A DNA stretch of 64,000 nucleotides from Olivibacter oleidegradans. Its GTDB lineage: Bacteria; Bacteroidota; Bacteroidia; Sphingobacteriales; Sphingobacteriaceae. A model generated the notes under the pieces. That model worked only from the letters and a program-made list of their open reading frames with translations. It searched no databases and was not told where the DNA came from. Position 1 is the stretch's first letter, and each line of letters begins with the position of its first letter. The translations under genes and the position numbers were made by a program. Shown piece by piece: positions 18,036 to 26,576 of this stretch. The stretch spans positions 2,170,001-2,234,000 of the forward strand of contig NZ_JBHLWO010000002.1 in the NCBI RefSeq assembly GCF_042432805.1, written 5' to 3'.

Positions 18036-18760
18036 GGGTTTTTGCGGGCCCGAATGGATCTGGCAAATCTACCTTGTTCGAAGATATCAACCAGCAATTT
18101 GATACAGGCTATTTCGTAAATTCAGACGCTATCGAAAAAGAAATCAGTTCGACAGGCTTTGTTAATTTAGAAAATTTTGGATTAAGCCTTACGGAAAAGG
18201 ATTTGCATTCTTTTTTTCGGAAGCCCAATACGCAATCGCTTCTGGAAAAATCTGCGGCTGAGGGACATAAAATTGATATTCGGATTAAAGAAAACGTAAT
18301 CGTTGATAGGTCACGGGATACACATAGTTATGAAGCTTCACTTATAACCTCTTTCATTCGTAAACACTTACTGGAAAAAGGGATTTCCTATTCTTTTGAA
18401 ACGGTGATGAGTCATATTTCAAAATTGGATGAAATTCAAAATGCCAAAGATTTGGGGTATAAAACTTATCTTTACTTTATATGTCTTGATGATAGTCAGC
18501 TTAATATTTCTCGCGTACAAAACAGGGTAGAAAAAGGAGGGCATGCTGTTCCGAAAGATAAAATTATCACACGATATACGCGAACTTTAGAAAATCTTCT
18601 ACCAGCAGTTCTATTAGTACAAAAGGCGTATCTATTTGACAATTCCGGGCAAACCATGCTTCTAGTCGCTGAAGTAAAAGATGGACAACTAACTATTCTT
18701 GTGGAAGAAGAGAAACTTCCAAACTGGTTTATAGAGTATATCGTAAATAAAGTTAAATAG
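18014..18760 (+). CDS. Zeta-toxin-like P-loop kinase/ATPase
   Basis: This 248-residue P-loop protein has a Walker A motif, GPNGSGKST, at residues 12-20. VNSDAIEKEI is the usual zeta acidic position and SFETVMS the second conserved strand. RVEKGGHAVPKDKIITRYTR provides the two arginines that contact phosphates in zeta toxins. Zeta toxins phosphorylate UDP-amino sugars and poison wall synthesis; more distant relatives have no known substrate. A strong ribosome-binding site (AAGGAG near 18001) lies inside the end of the upstream gene. Whether it is a toxin is unproven. Confidence 0.78.
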   Translation: MPKAKRLRVFAGPNGSGKSTLFEDINQQFDTGYFVNSDAIEKEISSTGFVNLENFGLSLTEKDLHSFFRKPNTQSLLEKSAAEGHKIDIRIKENVIVDRSRDTHSYEASLITSFIRKHLLEKGISYSFETVMSHISKLDEIQNAKDLGYKTYLYFICLDDSQLNISRVQNRVEKGGHAVPKDKIITRYTRTLENLLPAVLLVQKAYLFDNSGQTMLLVAEVKDGQLTILVEEEKLPNWFIEYIVNKVK

Positions 18761-18820
18761 CGCGGGGCAAAATCTATGTATGGCTGGAGCTTAAAGCCAG
18801 CTTGCTATTGCCGGGAAGTC

Positions 18821-18938
18821 GTCGTTCGGACGGCAAATAGTATTATTAAACAGAAAGCCATGAGCGTTGTTTAATGCATAGCTCAAATATGTACGATAAA
18901 TAGATGTATTTAGCCTATTTCTTCTTCTTGTTTAATTT
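18821..18938 (-). repeat. Dispersed 3'-end element, copy 1, with an Rpn gene tail
   Basis: This stretch aligns along its length with 20861-20977. On the minus strand it encodes only the last codons of an Rpn-type nuclease (K-L-N-K-K-K-K-stop at 18915-18938), then the conserved downstream region with an imperfect hairpin near 18857-18885. No more of the nuclease gene is present, so this is a 3'-end remnant carrying the gene's terminator. Confidence 0.65.
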
Positions 18939-19014
18939 CAACCAGCATATTGGCATATTACAGTTTTTATCAAATGGTAAATAAGTAAAGTGATATTATG
19001 TTTAACTTGCCTTA

Positions 19015-19581
19015 ATGGAAGAAATGATTGAATATATGCTGCGATTTGGCAACCTTAATAAACAGCAAATCGATCTGGTCGTAAGTAAAGCGCAACCACG
19101 CGAATTAAAAAAAGAGGATTATTTCTCTGAAGCGGGAAAAGTGCCAAAGGAGGTCGGCTTTGTAGTTGAAGGTGTTATTCGTGGCTGTTATTACAATAAT
19201 AAGGGTGATGAAATTACACGTTGTTTTATTAGTGAAAACAGCTTGGTATGTGATTATGTTAACTTGGAGGCAAACACTTCATCTTCTGAGTATCTACAAG
19301 CCATTACAGATTGTAACCTAATTGTATTTTCAAAAAAAGATTGGGAAGAACTCTCCCATATTATCGTTGGTTGGGATAACATTAAGAATAAAATGGTGCA
19401 ACTATGTATGTACCAAAAATCCAGAAAAGGCCCCGTAATATCGCAAGATGCTACCACAAGATATTTAGAATTTATGGAAAATTACCCATCGCTCATCAAT
19501 CGTATTCCACTGGCTTATATTGCCTCCTATTTAGGAGTAACTCAACAATCTCTTAGCCGAATACGGAAAAATATCCGGTAA
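19015..19581 (+). CDS. Crp/Fnr-family transcriptional regulator
   Basis: This 188-residue protein has a cyclic-nucleotide-binding-type beta barrel (about 15-120; DYFSEAGKVPKEVGFVVEGV and FISENSLVCDYVN) and a C-terminal HTH whose recognition region is IPLAYIASYLGVTQQSLSRI. It lacks the FeS cysteines of Fnr and a clear cAMP pocket, like the many short Bacteroidota members. It is transcribed alone. Confidence 0.88.
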   Translation: MEEMIEYMLRFGNLNKQQIDLVVSKAQPRELKKEDYFSEAGKVPKEVGFVVEGVIRGCYYNNKGDEITRCFISENSLVCDYVNLEANTSSSEYLQAITDCNLIVFSKKDWEELSHIIVGWDNIKNKMVQLCMYQKSRKGPVISQDATTRYLEFMENYPSLINRIPLAYIASYLGVTQQSLSRIRKNIR

Positions 19582-19658
19582 TATAACTTTTTACTATTGG
19601 TAAATAGCATGACTGTTTAATGCTCAGGTTTTGTGATTAACATGATGCCGTCATATAA

Positions 19659-19949
19659 TTACTCCACTTTCCATTCCCTACGCTGCTTGTGCTGCTGCCT
19701 GAATTTGGCATAATAGCCGTTTTGCAGCAGCAGATCATGAGGGCTTCCCTGCTCTATGACACTGCCGTTTTCCAGTACAACGATATGGTTGGCCGCCTGA
19801 ATAGTGGCAGGGCGATGGGCAATGATGATGATGGTCCGGTTTTGGTCGCTGGAAATATTAGCAATGGCGTCGCTGATAGCCTGTTCGTTTTCCGGGTCAA
19901 GGGCTGATGCGGCCTCATCTATTAACACAATACGCGCATATTGGAACAT
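19659..19949 (-). pseudogene. 3' fragment of an ABC exporter ATPase
   Basis: This 96-codon frame carries the end of an ABC nucleotide-binding domain: Walker B with catalytic Glu (IVLIDEAASALDPENEQ), the D-loop, the H-loop His (IIIIAHRPATIQAA) and the tail VLENGSVIEQGSPHDLL. Walker A, the signature motif and the whole membrane domain are absent. Homology seems to continue a few codons past the apparent start, to about 19985, before a stop. The tail resembles YbtP/YbtQ- or IrtAB-type siderophore exporters. The neighbouring AraC gene begins across the broken end. Confidence 0.75.
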
Positions 19950-20825
19950 AGGCTTTCGTATGAAGATAATTCGCTATCGATGGAATTATCTGACATCTCT
20001 TTAAATGATTTTCATTTAATACGTGGCAGGCAGGCAGCCAACGAGGATATCAGCTTTGTCATCCACTTCGACACTTCATTTTATGTCACCCATTTTGTGC
20101 TAGGAGATACCTTAAATACCTCAAAGCAGAATCCCTGGGCACCTTCTCTAAACACCTATCGGCTATACTATCAAGACAGGGATCAATCGGAATCCGGATA
20201 TATAGGTAAAAACCAGCAATATAACTTCTTTGAAATGGCTTTTCGGAAAAGCTTTTTAGACGGGCTCGTTGAAGAAGATGAGCTGCTTGCAGACAAGTTA
20301 TTTAGCCGCTTTGGTAAGGAAGAATATAGAAACGCTCCTGCTTCTCCTATAATCCCTGATATGTACAGTTGTCTTGGCGCTATGGACAGTAAGGTTTTTA
20401 CCGGGCCGCTGCAACAATTGTACCTAGAGACGAAAGCCCGTGAGCTTTTGTTGCTACAGATTCAGACGCTAATGAAAACAGAAAGTGCAGTATCAACGTT
20501 AAAACCTGCGGATATTGACTGCCTGCATGAAGCAAAGCATTACATCGAGCGGAACTACCGAAGGCCTTGCTCCATTATTGATTTAGCCAAAATTGTCGGT
20601 ATTAATCAAACCAAACTGAAACGCGGTTTTAAAGAGTTGTTCGGCACCACGGTATTCGGTTATGTGAGAGATTTGCAAATGGAAAGGGCTAAGCAGCTAC
20701 TGCTGGAAGAAGGCCTTTATGTTAGCGAGGTGGCCGATCAGGTAGGATATAATCACCCTCAGCATTTTACCGTGGCGTTTAAGCGTAAATTCGGTGTATT
20801 GCCAAGCGAACTGAAAAATAGTTAG
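19941..20825 (+). CDS. AraC-family regulator, PchR/YbtA-like
   Basis: This 294-residue protein has a C-terminal AraC domain with two HTH motifs: CSIIDLAKIVGINQTKLKRG, and VSEVADQVGYNHPQHFTVAF followed by KFGVLPSELK. The AKHYIERNYRRPCSI lead-in is typical of PchR/YbtA-type regulators of siderophore systems. An internal ATG at 19980 (giving MELSDISLND) may be the ancestral start, because the first 13 codons lie antisense to the ABC exporter remnant. No siderophore gene remains except that fragment. Confidence 0.85.
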   Translation: MEHRLSYEDNSLSMELSDISLNDFHLIRGRQAANEDISFVIHFDTSFYVTHFVLGDTLNTSKQNPWAPSLNTYRLYYQDRDQSESGYIGKNQQYNFFEMAFRKSFLDGLVEEDELLADKLFSRFGKEEYRNAPASPIIPDMYSCLGAMDSKVFTGPLQQLYLETKARELLLLQIQTLMKTESAVSTLKPADIDCLHEAKHYIERNYRRPCSIIDLAKIVGINQTKLKRGFKELFGTTVFGYVRDLQMERAKQLLLEEGLYVSEVADQVGYNHPQHFTVAFKRKFGVLPSELKNS

Positions 20826-20860
20826 ATTTCATTCCATGAGACTGTTCTTAGCACGGGAGC

Positions 20861-20977
20861 CTCGTTTGAACTGCCAACAGTATTTTAAACAGAAAAGCCA
20901 TGCACGTTGTTTAATGCATGGCTTAAATATGTATGATAAATAGATGTCTTAGTCTATTTCTTTTTCTTATCTAGTTT
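20861..20977 (-). repeat. Dispersed 3'-end element, copy 2
   Basis: This is the 3' end and downstream region of the Rpn-type gene. It contains a perfect 8-base stem, GCCATGCA (20897-20904) with TGCATGGC (20915-20922), just past the stop codon. It is colinear with 18821-18938. The hairpin alone recurs at 26962-26987. It probably acts as the terminator of the nuclease gene. Confidence 0.65.
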
Positions 20978-21869
20978 GGCGCGGATTTTTTGAACGAATT
21001 CAATAGAAACTTTTGCGGCTTTGGCCGCTTGCTCATCGGTAAAACCGAATTCGAGCAATAGATTCTCTACAAACTCTTTGCTCTTTTTTTGTTCACCTTG
21101 CCTAGTAGCTCTATCCAACAGTAATTCTTCTATGCCCATAGCTTCGCTCCTTCCTGTAACCGTTTGTATTTCTTGTTCAAATTTAACATTATTATCATCA
21201 TTTTCAAAACGTACATAATACCTTAAAAAGTTCATCAGTGCCCTGATTTTCTTTCTTTTAATCCTTCTTTCAGTCAGCTTGCGTAGCAATTGTAGCTTAA
21301 AGCTCATCAGCTCTGCCTCGCTTTCTTGACTATCTCCGTACTTGCTTCCTATAAATGCTGCCCTTCCTACCAATACTGCGATTGCAAACGGATTACCACT
21401 TTCCAATAATTCTTCTTCATTCTGCAGCGCCAGCTGGTATGTATTAAAGCGATAAGTTAAACTGGTTCCTTGATAGCTGGTTTCGTATCTATCAGGTCGC
21501 TTCATCTTGTATCCGTCCGTAAAGACGGCATAGGCACTGATACGTCGGTTGTATTTGTCCAATATCCTGTAATAGTAAGTGAACATACGCCTGGGGAAAT
21601 CCTTTTGATACCTTCCTTGTACTTCTACATGAATCAGTATCCATTCCTCCTTCCCTTCCCAGGTGTTTACTCTTGCCAGCTTGTCCACAACTTTTGGTGA
21701 AAATTCATCTTCTTCGGGCGGGAATAACTGCTCGAGTTCTTTATCGAGAAAGGCGATGCCCTTTTTTCAGGTCGTATATCTCATCAGCCTTGGGATGCAT
21801 GAAACGAAGGAAGTCATCGAAGATCTCTTCCAATATCCCCTTCCATAACAGATCGTCTTTTTTTGCCAT
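20954..21869 (-). pseudogene. Rpn-family / PD-(D/E)XK putative transposase, frameshifted
   Basis: The ATG at 21869 opens a frame (MAKKDDLLWKGILEEIFDDF) that is lost after DEIYDLKKG. The correct continuation, IAFLDKELEQLFPPEEDEF, resumes in the next frame and runs to 20954. One extra base in the run of six A and three G (minus strand, 21759-21767) explains it. The catalytic region is EEWILIHVEVQGRYQKDFPR, the E-x-Q core of Rpn/PD-(D/E)XK nucleases. The C-terminus is lysine-rich. Members are recombination-promoting nucleases often labelled transposases. A protein starting inside (MDKLARVNTWEG) would keep the catalytic core. Confidence 0.8.
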
Positions 21870-21973
21870 CGACAGGTTCGGCTTTGGTTCTATGGCAAAG
21901 ATACTGAAAACAACTGAATATTACTAATATTTTTAGCAAAATAAACAAACGTAATTAATAACTATTTTTACTG

Positions 21974-22477
21974 TTAGAAGAAATTAAAAACATTGTTGTT
22001 TAAAAAGGATACCAGATTGGAGGCAGCATGTAAAGAGGCAACAAAAAGTGTTGCTTTGGCGATATCGTACTGGTTCCGGATAAACACGTATGAGTAGGCA
22101 AAAATGAATCCGGTAAAGACCATCACCATCGCATACACCCAATTATAATAGTGAGAAATACCAAATAAGATAGCGGATAATAGCACCAGCAATCTTCCCC
22201 TCAACTTAAACTCGTATCCTATTTCGATAACGGCCAGCTGGAAAATAAAGGTCTCTATCACCGGTGCAACGATAACAGATATTATAAAGATAACGTAAAT
22301 ACTTTCCTTTTCAATCGGATTACAGGTTAAGTCGGGGTCAATCATGGTGGCGATAAAAGCAGTGACACCTGAAAAAGTCATTTCAGCAATAAGAAAAATG
22401 AAAAATAATTGGATATAGGATTTTGATTGCAGGTAGGATGTCAATTGAGATTGTATTTGGTAAGCTATTTTAATCAT
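21974..22477 (-). CDS. CPBP (CAAX-like) intramembrane protease homologue with altered motif
   Basis: This 167-residue membrane protein has five or six predicted helices. Motif 1 reads APVIETFIFQ with E75 but Thr in place of the second Glu of the usual EExxxR. Motif 2 is FGISHYYN with H109, and motif 3 is HAASN with H150 and N154. CPBP proteins are intramembrane glutamate proteases that process prenylated proteins or confer bacteriocin self-immunity. Loss of one Glu and the Arg makes activity uncertain. It stands alone. Confidence 0.75.
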   Translation of the reverse strand: MIKIAYQIQSQLTSYLQSKSYIQLFFIFLIAEMTFSGVTAFIATMIDPDLTCNPIEKESIYVIFIISVIVAPVIETFIFQLAVIEIGYEFKLRGRLLVLLSAILFGISHYYNWVYAMVMVFTGFIFAYSYVFIRNQYDIAKATLFVASLHAASNLVSFLNNNVFNFF

Positions 22478-22634
22478 CGGTTTATTAGCTAATAAAGAAA
22501 AATAAGGAAAGACATGTTGATTTCACCATTCAGCGTAGAAATTTAGAAACGGTATTCTTAAATAAAAAAGTCATACATAGCAATTAAATTATTGACGTCT
22601 ATAAACTTACAGTATTATTCTTAACGTTTTTTAC

Positions 22635-23561
22635 TCAATTCCGGAAATACTTCAAACTATTTCCGGAAATTTCGGCAGCCCCGAACAATCCTTTTATGCC
22701 ATATTTCTTCACTGCCTCTATTCCATTCAGGTAGTGTACAGAACCTCCTGTTGCTTGTACCCTACTAAGGGGCTCCTTAATATTCTTGCCATTAACGGTT
22801 AATACGTGGTGATTACCCAAGACGCCGACAAGGGTGTTTGCTGCCCATTTGTGATAGATGGCTATGCCTCTGTTATAGGTATATACGTTTGAGCCAGGTT
22901 CGATGTTTCCTTCAATCTTTATCCGGCCATTTAAAATAGTGTCTAATTTCCCATAGTGATAAATAAGTAAGCGTCTACTTTTTTCCTTTTTTGTCTCACT
23001 GTTGCTGACGTAATATAGGTTATCCGGTGTTAATGTCAGCAACGTATCACCTTTTAAACGGTAACTTAAGGATCCTAGAAATAGCGTATCATCTATTTCT
23101 CCAGTGGAATGAATGGCGTTAAGGCCCAGGTTTAAGCGAGAAGGAACGGAACCGGCATTATGAGCTAAGAGAAGAGCCATTTTTTTATTCATACGAACGC
23201 TATCTTCCCTTCCATAAAAGATCTGTGCTTTGCCTCCTCTTATCTCTACTGCACCATACTGCCCGGCATCTCCGAATTTTTCCATCGCCTTTTCCCTGCT
23301 GTATTCCACTATAGTGGATGCATGACTTACGCCAAGTGCGTATTTTCCTTCTTCCGGATGGAAAATGGAGTCGTTCACGAGAATTAGTCGATCATTTGGC
23401 CGGACATACCCTTTGATTCCGCTGGAAACATTGTCAAAGAAATAATCCGGCAAATATCGTTTTCCGAAAGGAACTAGTGACCAGCCGCTTAAAGAAATAG
23501 ATAAGACGACAAGAATTATTATGCTAACGGCGATCAAAGATTTACGATGATTATTACGCAT
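22635..23561 (-). CDS. Membrane-anchored protein with two TonB-plug-like segments
   Basis: This 308-residue protein has one N-terminal membrane anchor or signal (about 9-27). A segment at about 88-108 reads SREKAMEKFGDAGQYGAVEI, and another at about 283-300 reads VKKYGIKGLFGAAEIS. Both resemble the 'V-L-K-D-x-x-A-x-x-Y-G-x-x-G-x-x-G-V-I' strand-helix of SusC/TonB plug domains, also found at the end of some Bacteroidota BlaR1-like proteins. The middle is beta-rich. No enzyme motif is seen. The function is unknown. Confidence 0.65.
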   Translation of the reverse strand: MRNNHRKSLIAVSIIILVVLSISLSGWSLVPFGKRYLPDYFFDNVSSGIKGYVRPNDRLILVNDSIFHPEEGKYALGVSHASTIVEYSREKAMEKFGDAGQYGAVEIRGGKAQIFYGREDSVRMNKKMALLLAHNAGSVPSRLNLGLNAIHSTGEIDDTLFLGSLSYRLKGDTLLTLTPDNLYYVSNSETKKEKSRRLLIYHYGKLDTILNGRIKIEGNIEPGSNVYTYNRGIAIYHKWAANTLVGVLGNHHVLTVNGKNIKEPLSRVQATGGSVHYLNGIEAVKKYGIKGLFGAAEISGNSLKYFRN

Positions 23562-23760
23562 AATTTAGGGTTTAAGGAATTGTCCCAAATGAATTGATTC
23601 TCTAATATACAGATTTTAGCTAAATTAATGGAGGGTTAGCTTCTATCCTACTTGCATTACTGTCTATAAAATGATTTGAGAAAGTCATAATGGCCAGTAT
23701 AAAGCTTTAAGCCATTCATTTTTTAAATCAGCGGATAACAGCGTATTCAGCTTGCTATAA

Positions 23761-24261
23761 TCACCCAACCGAACCGGTGACAAAATAAGTTGCCAAATCT
23801 GTGTTAGAAAAACCAGTAAAACCGACTTGCCGTAGCATGGTTACCAATTGTCCGCGATGGTAAGTAGCGTGATTGTTGTGGTGTAAAACGGTTTGTGCAA
23901 ACTCCATTTTCCATTCTTTCCCTCTTACCTTAAACGAAATTATCTGGGAATAATTTGCTTCGGGGTAATTCGCAATGAGGTCTTGGTAATCGTCCATTGT
24001 TTTCTTCCAGATTTCAATCAGCTCGCTTTTTGTTCCCGTAAATCGAGCTGAAAGAAAAACCGGATTAGCTACATTTTTCCAAAAATCAATCCAAATCTTT
24101 TTAGCACTCACTAGGTGAATTGCTGTTTTTGCAATTGAATTAAAACTGCTTGCTATTTCTTTTTCCCATTGCTCATCGCTGATTTGTTCAAGCCATTTGA
24201 TTACAGCGCTATCAGTCCAGTTGCTATAATTAGCAATTTCCAACAGATACTTTTTTGTCAT
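23761..24261 (-). CDS. DinB-family protein
   Basis: The ATG at 24261 gives MTKKYLLEIANYSNWTDSAV, a better fit to DinB starts than the ATG nine codons earlier. The 166-residue four-helix bundle has the three putative metal-binding histidines: one in AIHLVSAKKIW and two in LHHNNHATYHRGQLV. DinB proteins are predicted metal-dependent thiol transferases or hydrolases. It follows an AraC gene (53-base gap) on the same strand. Confidence 0.85.
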   Translation of the reverse strand: MTKKYLLEIANYSNWTDSAVIKWLEQISDEQWEKEIASSFNSIAKTAIHLVSAKKIWIDFWKNVANPVFLSARFTGTKSELIEIWKKTMDDYQDLIANYPEANYSQIISFKVRGKEWKMEFAQTVLHHNNHATYHRGQLVTMLRQVGFTGFSNTDLATYFVTGSVG

Positions 24262-24314
24262 TTTTTGTTGCGTTAAAGTGTAACGCAAAAGTAGAAGACT
24301 TGTATATGGCAGCG

Positions 24315-25163
24315 TTATCGCAGATCGTTCAATTGCTGTTGAGGAACAGCCATATTCTGCTGCTGAAATTGTTTAGGGCTTATGCCATAAACCTGTTTGA
24401 ACGATTTCGAAAAACTTGAATGATTTTCGTATCCAACTTTATAATATACTTCGCCCGGATTTTCGTTCTGTAACAACAGGGTCTTTGCCATTTCCATTTT
24501 TTGTTGCTGGAAGTATTGGCTTGGCACTACATGGTAGAGTTTTACAAATTTTCGCTTGAAAGTAGATACGCTTGTGTTGCACAAAAACGCCAATTCTTCT
24601 AAGGTGAGATTGTTGGTTATGTTTAATTCAACTGCTTTCCGTATTTCAAGGTCCGAGTATTTTTCTTGATTTTTTACTTGGAACGCAAGCATTTCGTTCG
24701 GGTATTTTTCAAGTAGATGCAACATTAATTCTTCAAATTTCAGTTCTATTATTTTTTCAGAAAAAGATGCGGGTTTTGATTGAATGAGCTTAAGCGAGGT
24801 GATGTAGGTTCTGATAAATTCGTCTTTCTCAAATACGACAAACGGCTGATTGGGCCTGTCGGGTTTTGATGGAATTTTGTCAATTATAGAAGCGTATTTA
24901 ATAAAGAATGTGGCTAATGTCGTATTATCAAAGAACAACATCAAGCTACGATAATGATTGTTTACCGGAAGTTTTTCTGTCATTAAACAATTACCGGAAG
25001 AAAGTATCGCAAATTGCTTGTCTGTAATAATGGTTTTGCTGTTGGCATAATACACTACTTTCTCGCCTTGTTCTAATAACGAAATCAGATTTTGTGGAAG
25101 AAAGATTTTGTTTCTGGGCGCTTGCCGGTCTGAAACGTAATCGTGTATGCTCAATGTATCCAT
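24315..25163 (-). CDS. AraC-family transcriptional regulator
   Basis: This 282-residue protein has an N-terminal half with LEQGEKVVYYANSKTIITDK and LMLFFDNTTLATFF, typical of AraC proteins with a DUF-type sensor. The C-terminal HTH pair is LTLEELAFLCNTSVSTFKRK and PGEVYYKVGYENHSSFSKSF, closing with GISPKQFQQQ. It is upstream of, and probably co-transcribed with, the DinB gene, its likely target. Confidence 0.88.
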   Translation of the reverse strand: MDTLSIHDYVSDRQAPRNKIFLPQNLISLLEQGEKVVYYANSKTIITDKQFAILSSGNCLMTEKLPVNNHYRSLMLFFDNTTLATFFIKYASIIDKIPSKPDRPNQPFVVFEKDEFIRTYITSLKLIQSKPASFSEKIIELKFEELMLHLLEKYPNEMLAFQVKNQEKYSDLEIRKAVELNITNNLTLEELAFLCNTSVSTFKRKFVKLYHVVPSQYFQQQKMEMAKTLLLQNENPGEVYYKVGYENHSSFSKSFKQVYGISPKQFQQQNMAVPQQQLNDLR

Positions 25164-25232
25164 TTTAGATTGCTTATCCCTAGTCTAACGTCACTCCCTG
25201 CAAAAGAATACGTTGCTCCAAATTTAGTAAAT

Positions 25233-25261
25233 GTTTTAATCGTCTTCTTTCTTCGCCGTGA
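25233..25261. repeat. 29-base direct repeat, copy 1, overlapping a perfect hairpin
   Basis: The sequence is identical to 25544-25572. In this copy it runs into an 11-base perfect stem, CTTCTTTCTTC (25244-25254) and GAAGAAAGAAG (25260-25270), with a five-base loop. The second copy has lost the right arm. It is not positioned to terminate either flanking gene, because both point away. Confidence 0.65.
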
Positions 25262-25543
25262 AGAAAGAAGCAAAGAACCTCGCAGCGGCAAAATTTTCTA
25301 CCACGTAACTGCTCTTACTTAGCCTATAGCTACCGAAAATTTTGGAGGCTGCATTTTATGTTTATGATTGTTACTCCTTCGATCATCATACTCGAACGGA
25401 ATCAGTCAATATCACCTGTAGTTCTTGCTTCCAAGTATTGTTGGTATAATATTTAGTGGAAATGCTTAATGCAGTCACCTTAGATCGCCCGTCATATCCT
25501 AGCGTCGCAATAGAAATACCTCAGTTCGAATTTAGTAGAATGT

Positions 25544-25572
25544 GTTTTAATCGTCTTCTTTCTTCGCCGTGA
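25544..25572. repeat. 29-base direct repeat, copy 2
   Basis: This is an exact copy of 25233-25261, 311 bases further on. Immediately upstream both copies share AATTTAGTA with small indels before GTTTTAATCG. The right arm of the hairpin is replaced by unrelated sequence. Confidence 0.65.
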
Positions 25573-25707
25573 GGATTAGAAAACTTCTTCTTATTTTCGG
25601 TACGTATCAAAGAACTATCACATGGAAATTATATTATACTTTTTTTACCGTGTGGTATAAGCGTTGACAATGATTTACCAAGATCGAATAAATTATATTA
25701 GAAGGCT

Positions 25708-26496
25708 ATGATTAGTTTGTATACGCTTAACGGTGTTGATAGCGATAAACCTACACGAGTACTCAGATATAAACTGATTTGGTGCCAACAGGGTTCTGCC
25801 AGTATTGTTATTGACGCGCAACAGTTCTCGCTCACCGAAAATGAACTGGTTTCCATCACCTCTGGTCAGGTCCATTATTTTAAAGAAATAAGAGGATGTA
25901 TAAGAGTTTTAGAATTTACGCTGGACTTTATATGCAAGGATGAAAACGATATTGAACTAATTTTCCACAACGGCTTATTCTGCCATTTTGGAATGAATGA
26001 GGTAATATGCATTTATGAAACCGAAAAATTTGAAGGGCTATTAAATGCTATCGATACGGAACTAAGCACACAGCCTTATCAATACCATATTGCGCTTCGT
26101 ACATACATCGAACTGTTAATCGTGGAAGTTAATCGGGCTAAAATTGCCCGTGGAGATGAAATATGGAAGCCTAGCGCTCTGTTTTTATATTTTTTAGAGC
26201 TTGTGAGGAATAATTTTTCTCGAAATTACTCTTTGGTTGATATAGCTGCTATCCTCAATACGACAGAAACAAAGTTAAATGAACTAGCTAAACTTCATAC
26301 CAGTAAAACCGCGCAAAACGTAATTTACAGTCTGGTTGTATCTGAGGCGAAACGACTGCTTATTTACCAATCGCACCGTTCCATTAAGGAAATAGCTTTC
26401 GAGCTAGGTTTTAGCGATCCTTTCTATTTTTCTAACTTCTTTAAGAAACACACAACACTATCGCCAAAAGATTATAGAAAGGCCTATCTCCTCTAA
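25708..26496 (+). CDS. AraC-family transcriptional regulator
   Basis: This 262-residue protein has a cupin-type N-terminal sensor (IWCQQGSASIVIDAQQFSL, then VSITSGQVHYFKEI). The C-terminal AraC domain has YSLVDIAAILNTTETKLNEL and IKEIAFELGFSDPFYFSNFF, closing with TTLSPKDYRKA. It is followed 80 bases later by a cupin gene on the same strand, a probable target. Confidence 0.9.
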   Translation: MISLYTLNGVDSDKPTRVLRYKLIWCQQGSASIVIDAQQFSLTENELVSITSGQVHYFKEIRGCIRVLEFTLDFICKDENDIELIFHNGLFCHFGMNEVICIYETEKFEGLLNAIDTELSTQPYQYHIALRTYIELLIVEVNRAKIARGDEIWKPSALFLYFLELVRNNFSRNYSLVDIAAILNTTETKLNELAKLHTSKTAQNVIYSLVVSEAKRLLIYQSHRSIKEIAFELGFSDPFYFSNFFKKHTTLSPKDYRKAYLL

Positions 26497-26576
26497 ATAT
26501 TACATGTTTTTCCAAGCTTTGTCCATTTTATGGCTTCGCATCTATATGGATTTTTGTAAAGTATTAAAAACAAGTT

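Larger units (their letters stand above)
25164..25707. other. Intergenic stretch with a direct repeat and a perfect hairpin
   Basis: These 544 bases lie between two divergent AraC genes. No coding region is supported. It contains a 29-base exact direct repeat (25233-25261 and 25544-25572) with partial similarity extending upstream into AATTTAGTA, and an 11-base perfect inverted repeat in the first copy. It resembles decayed repetitive intergenic DNA. Confidence 0.55.

Noticed and set aside
18783..18801. Terminator hairpin after the zeta-like gene
   Set aside because: The stem is only five bases and no U-run follows.
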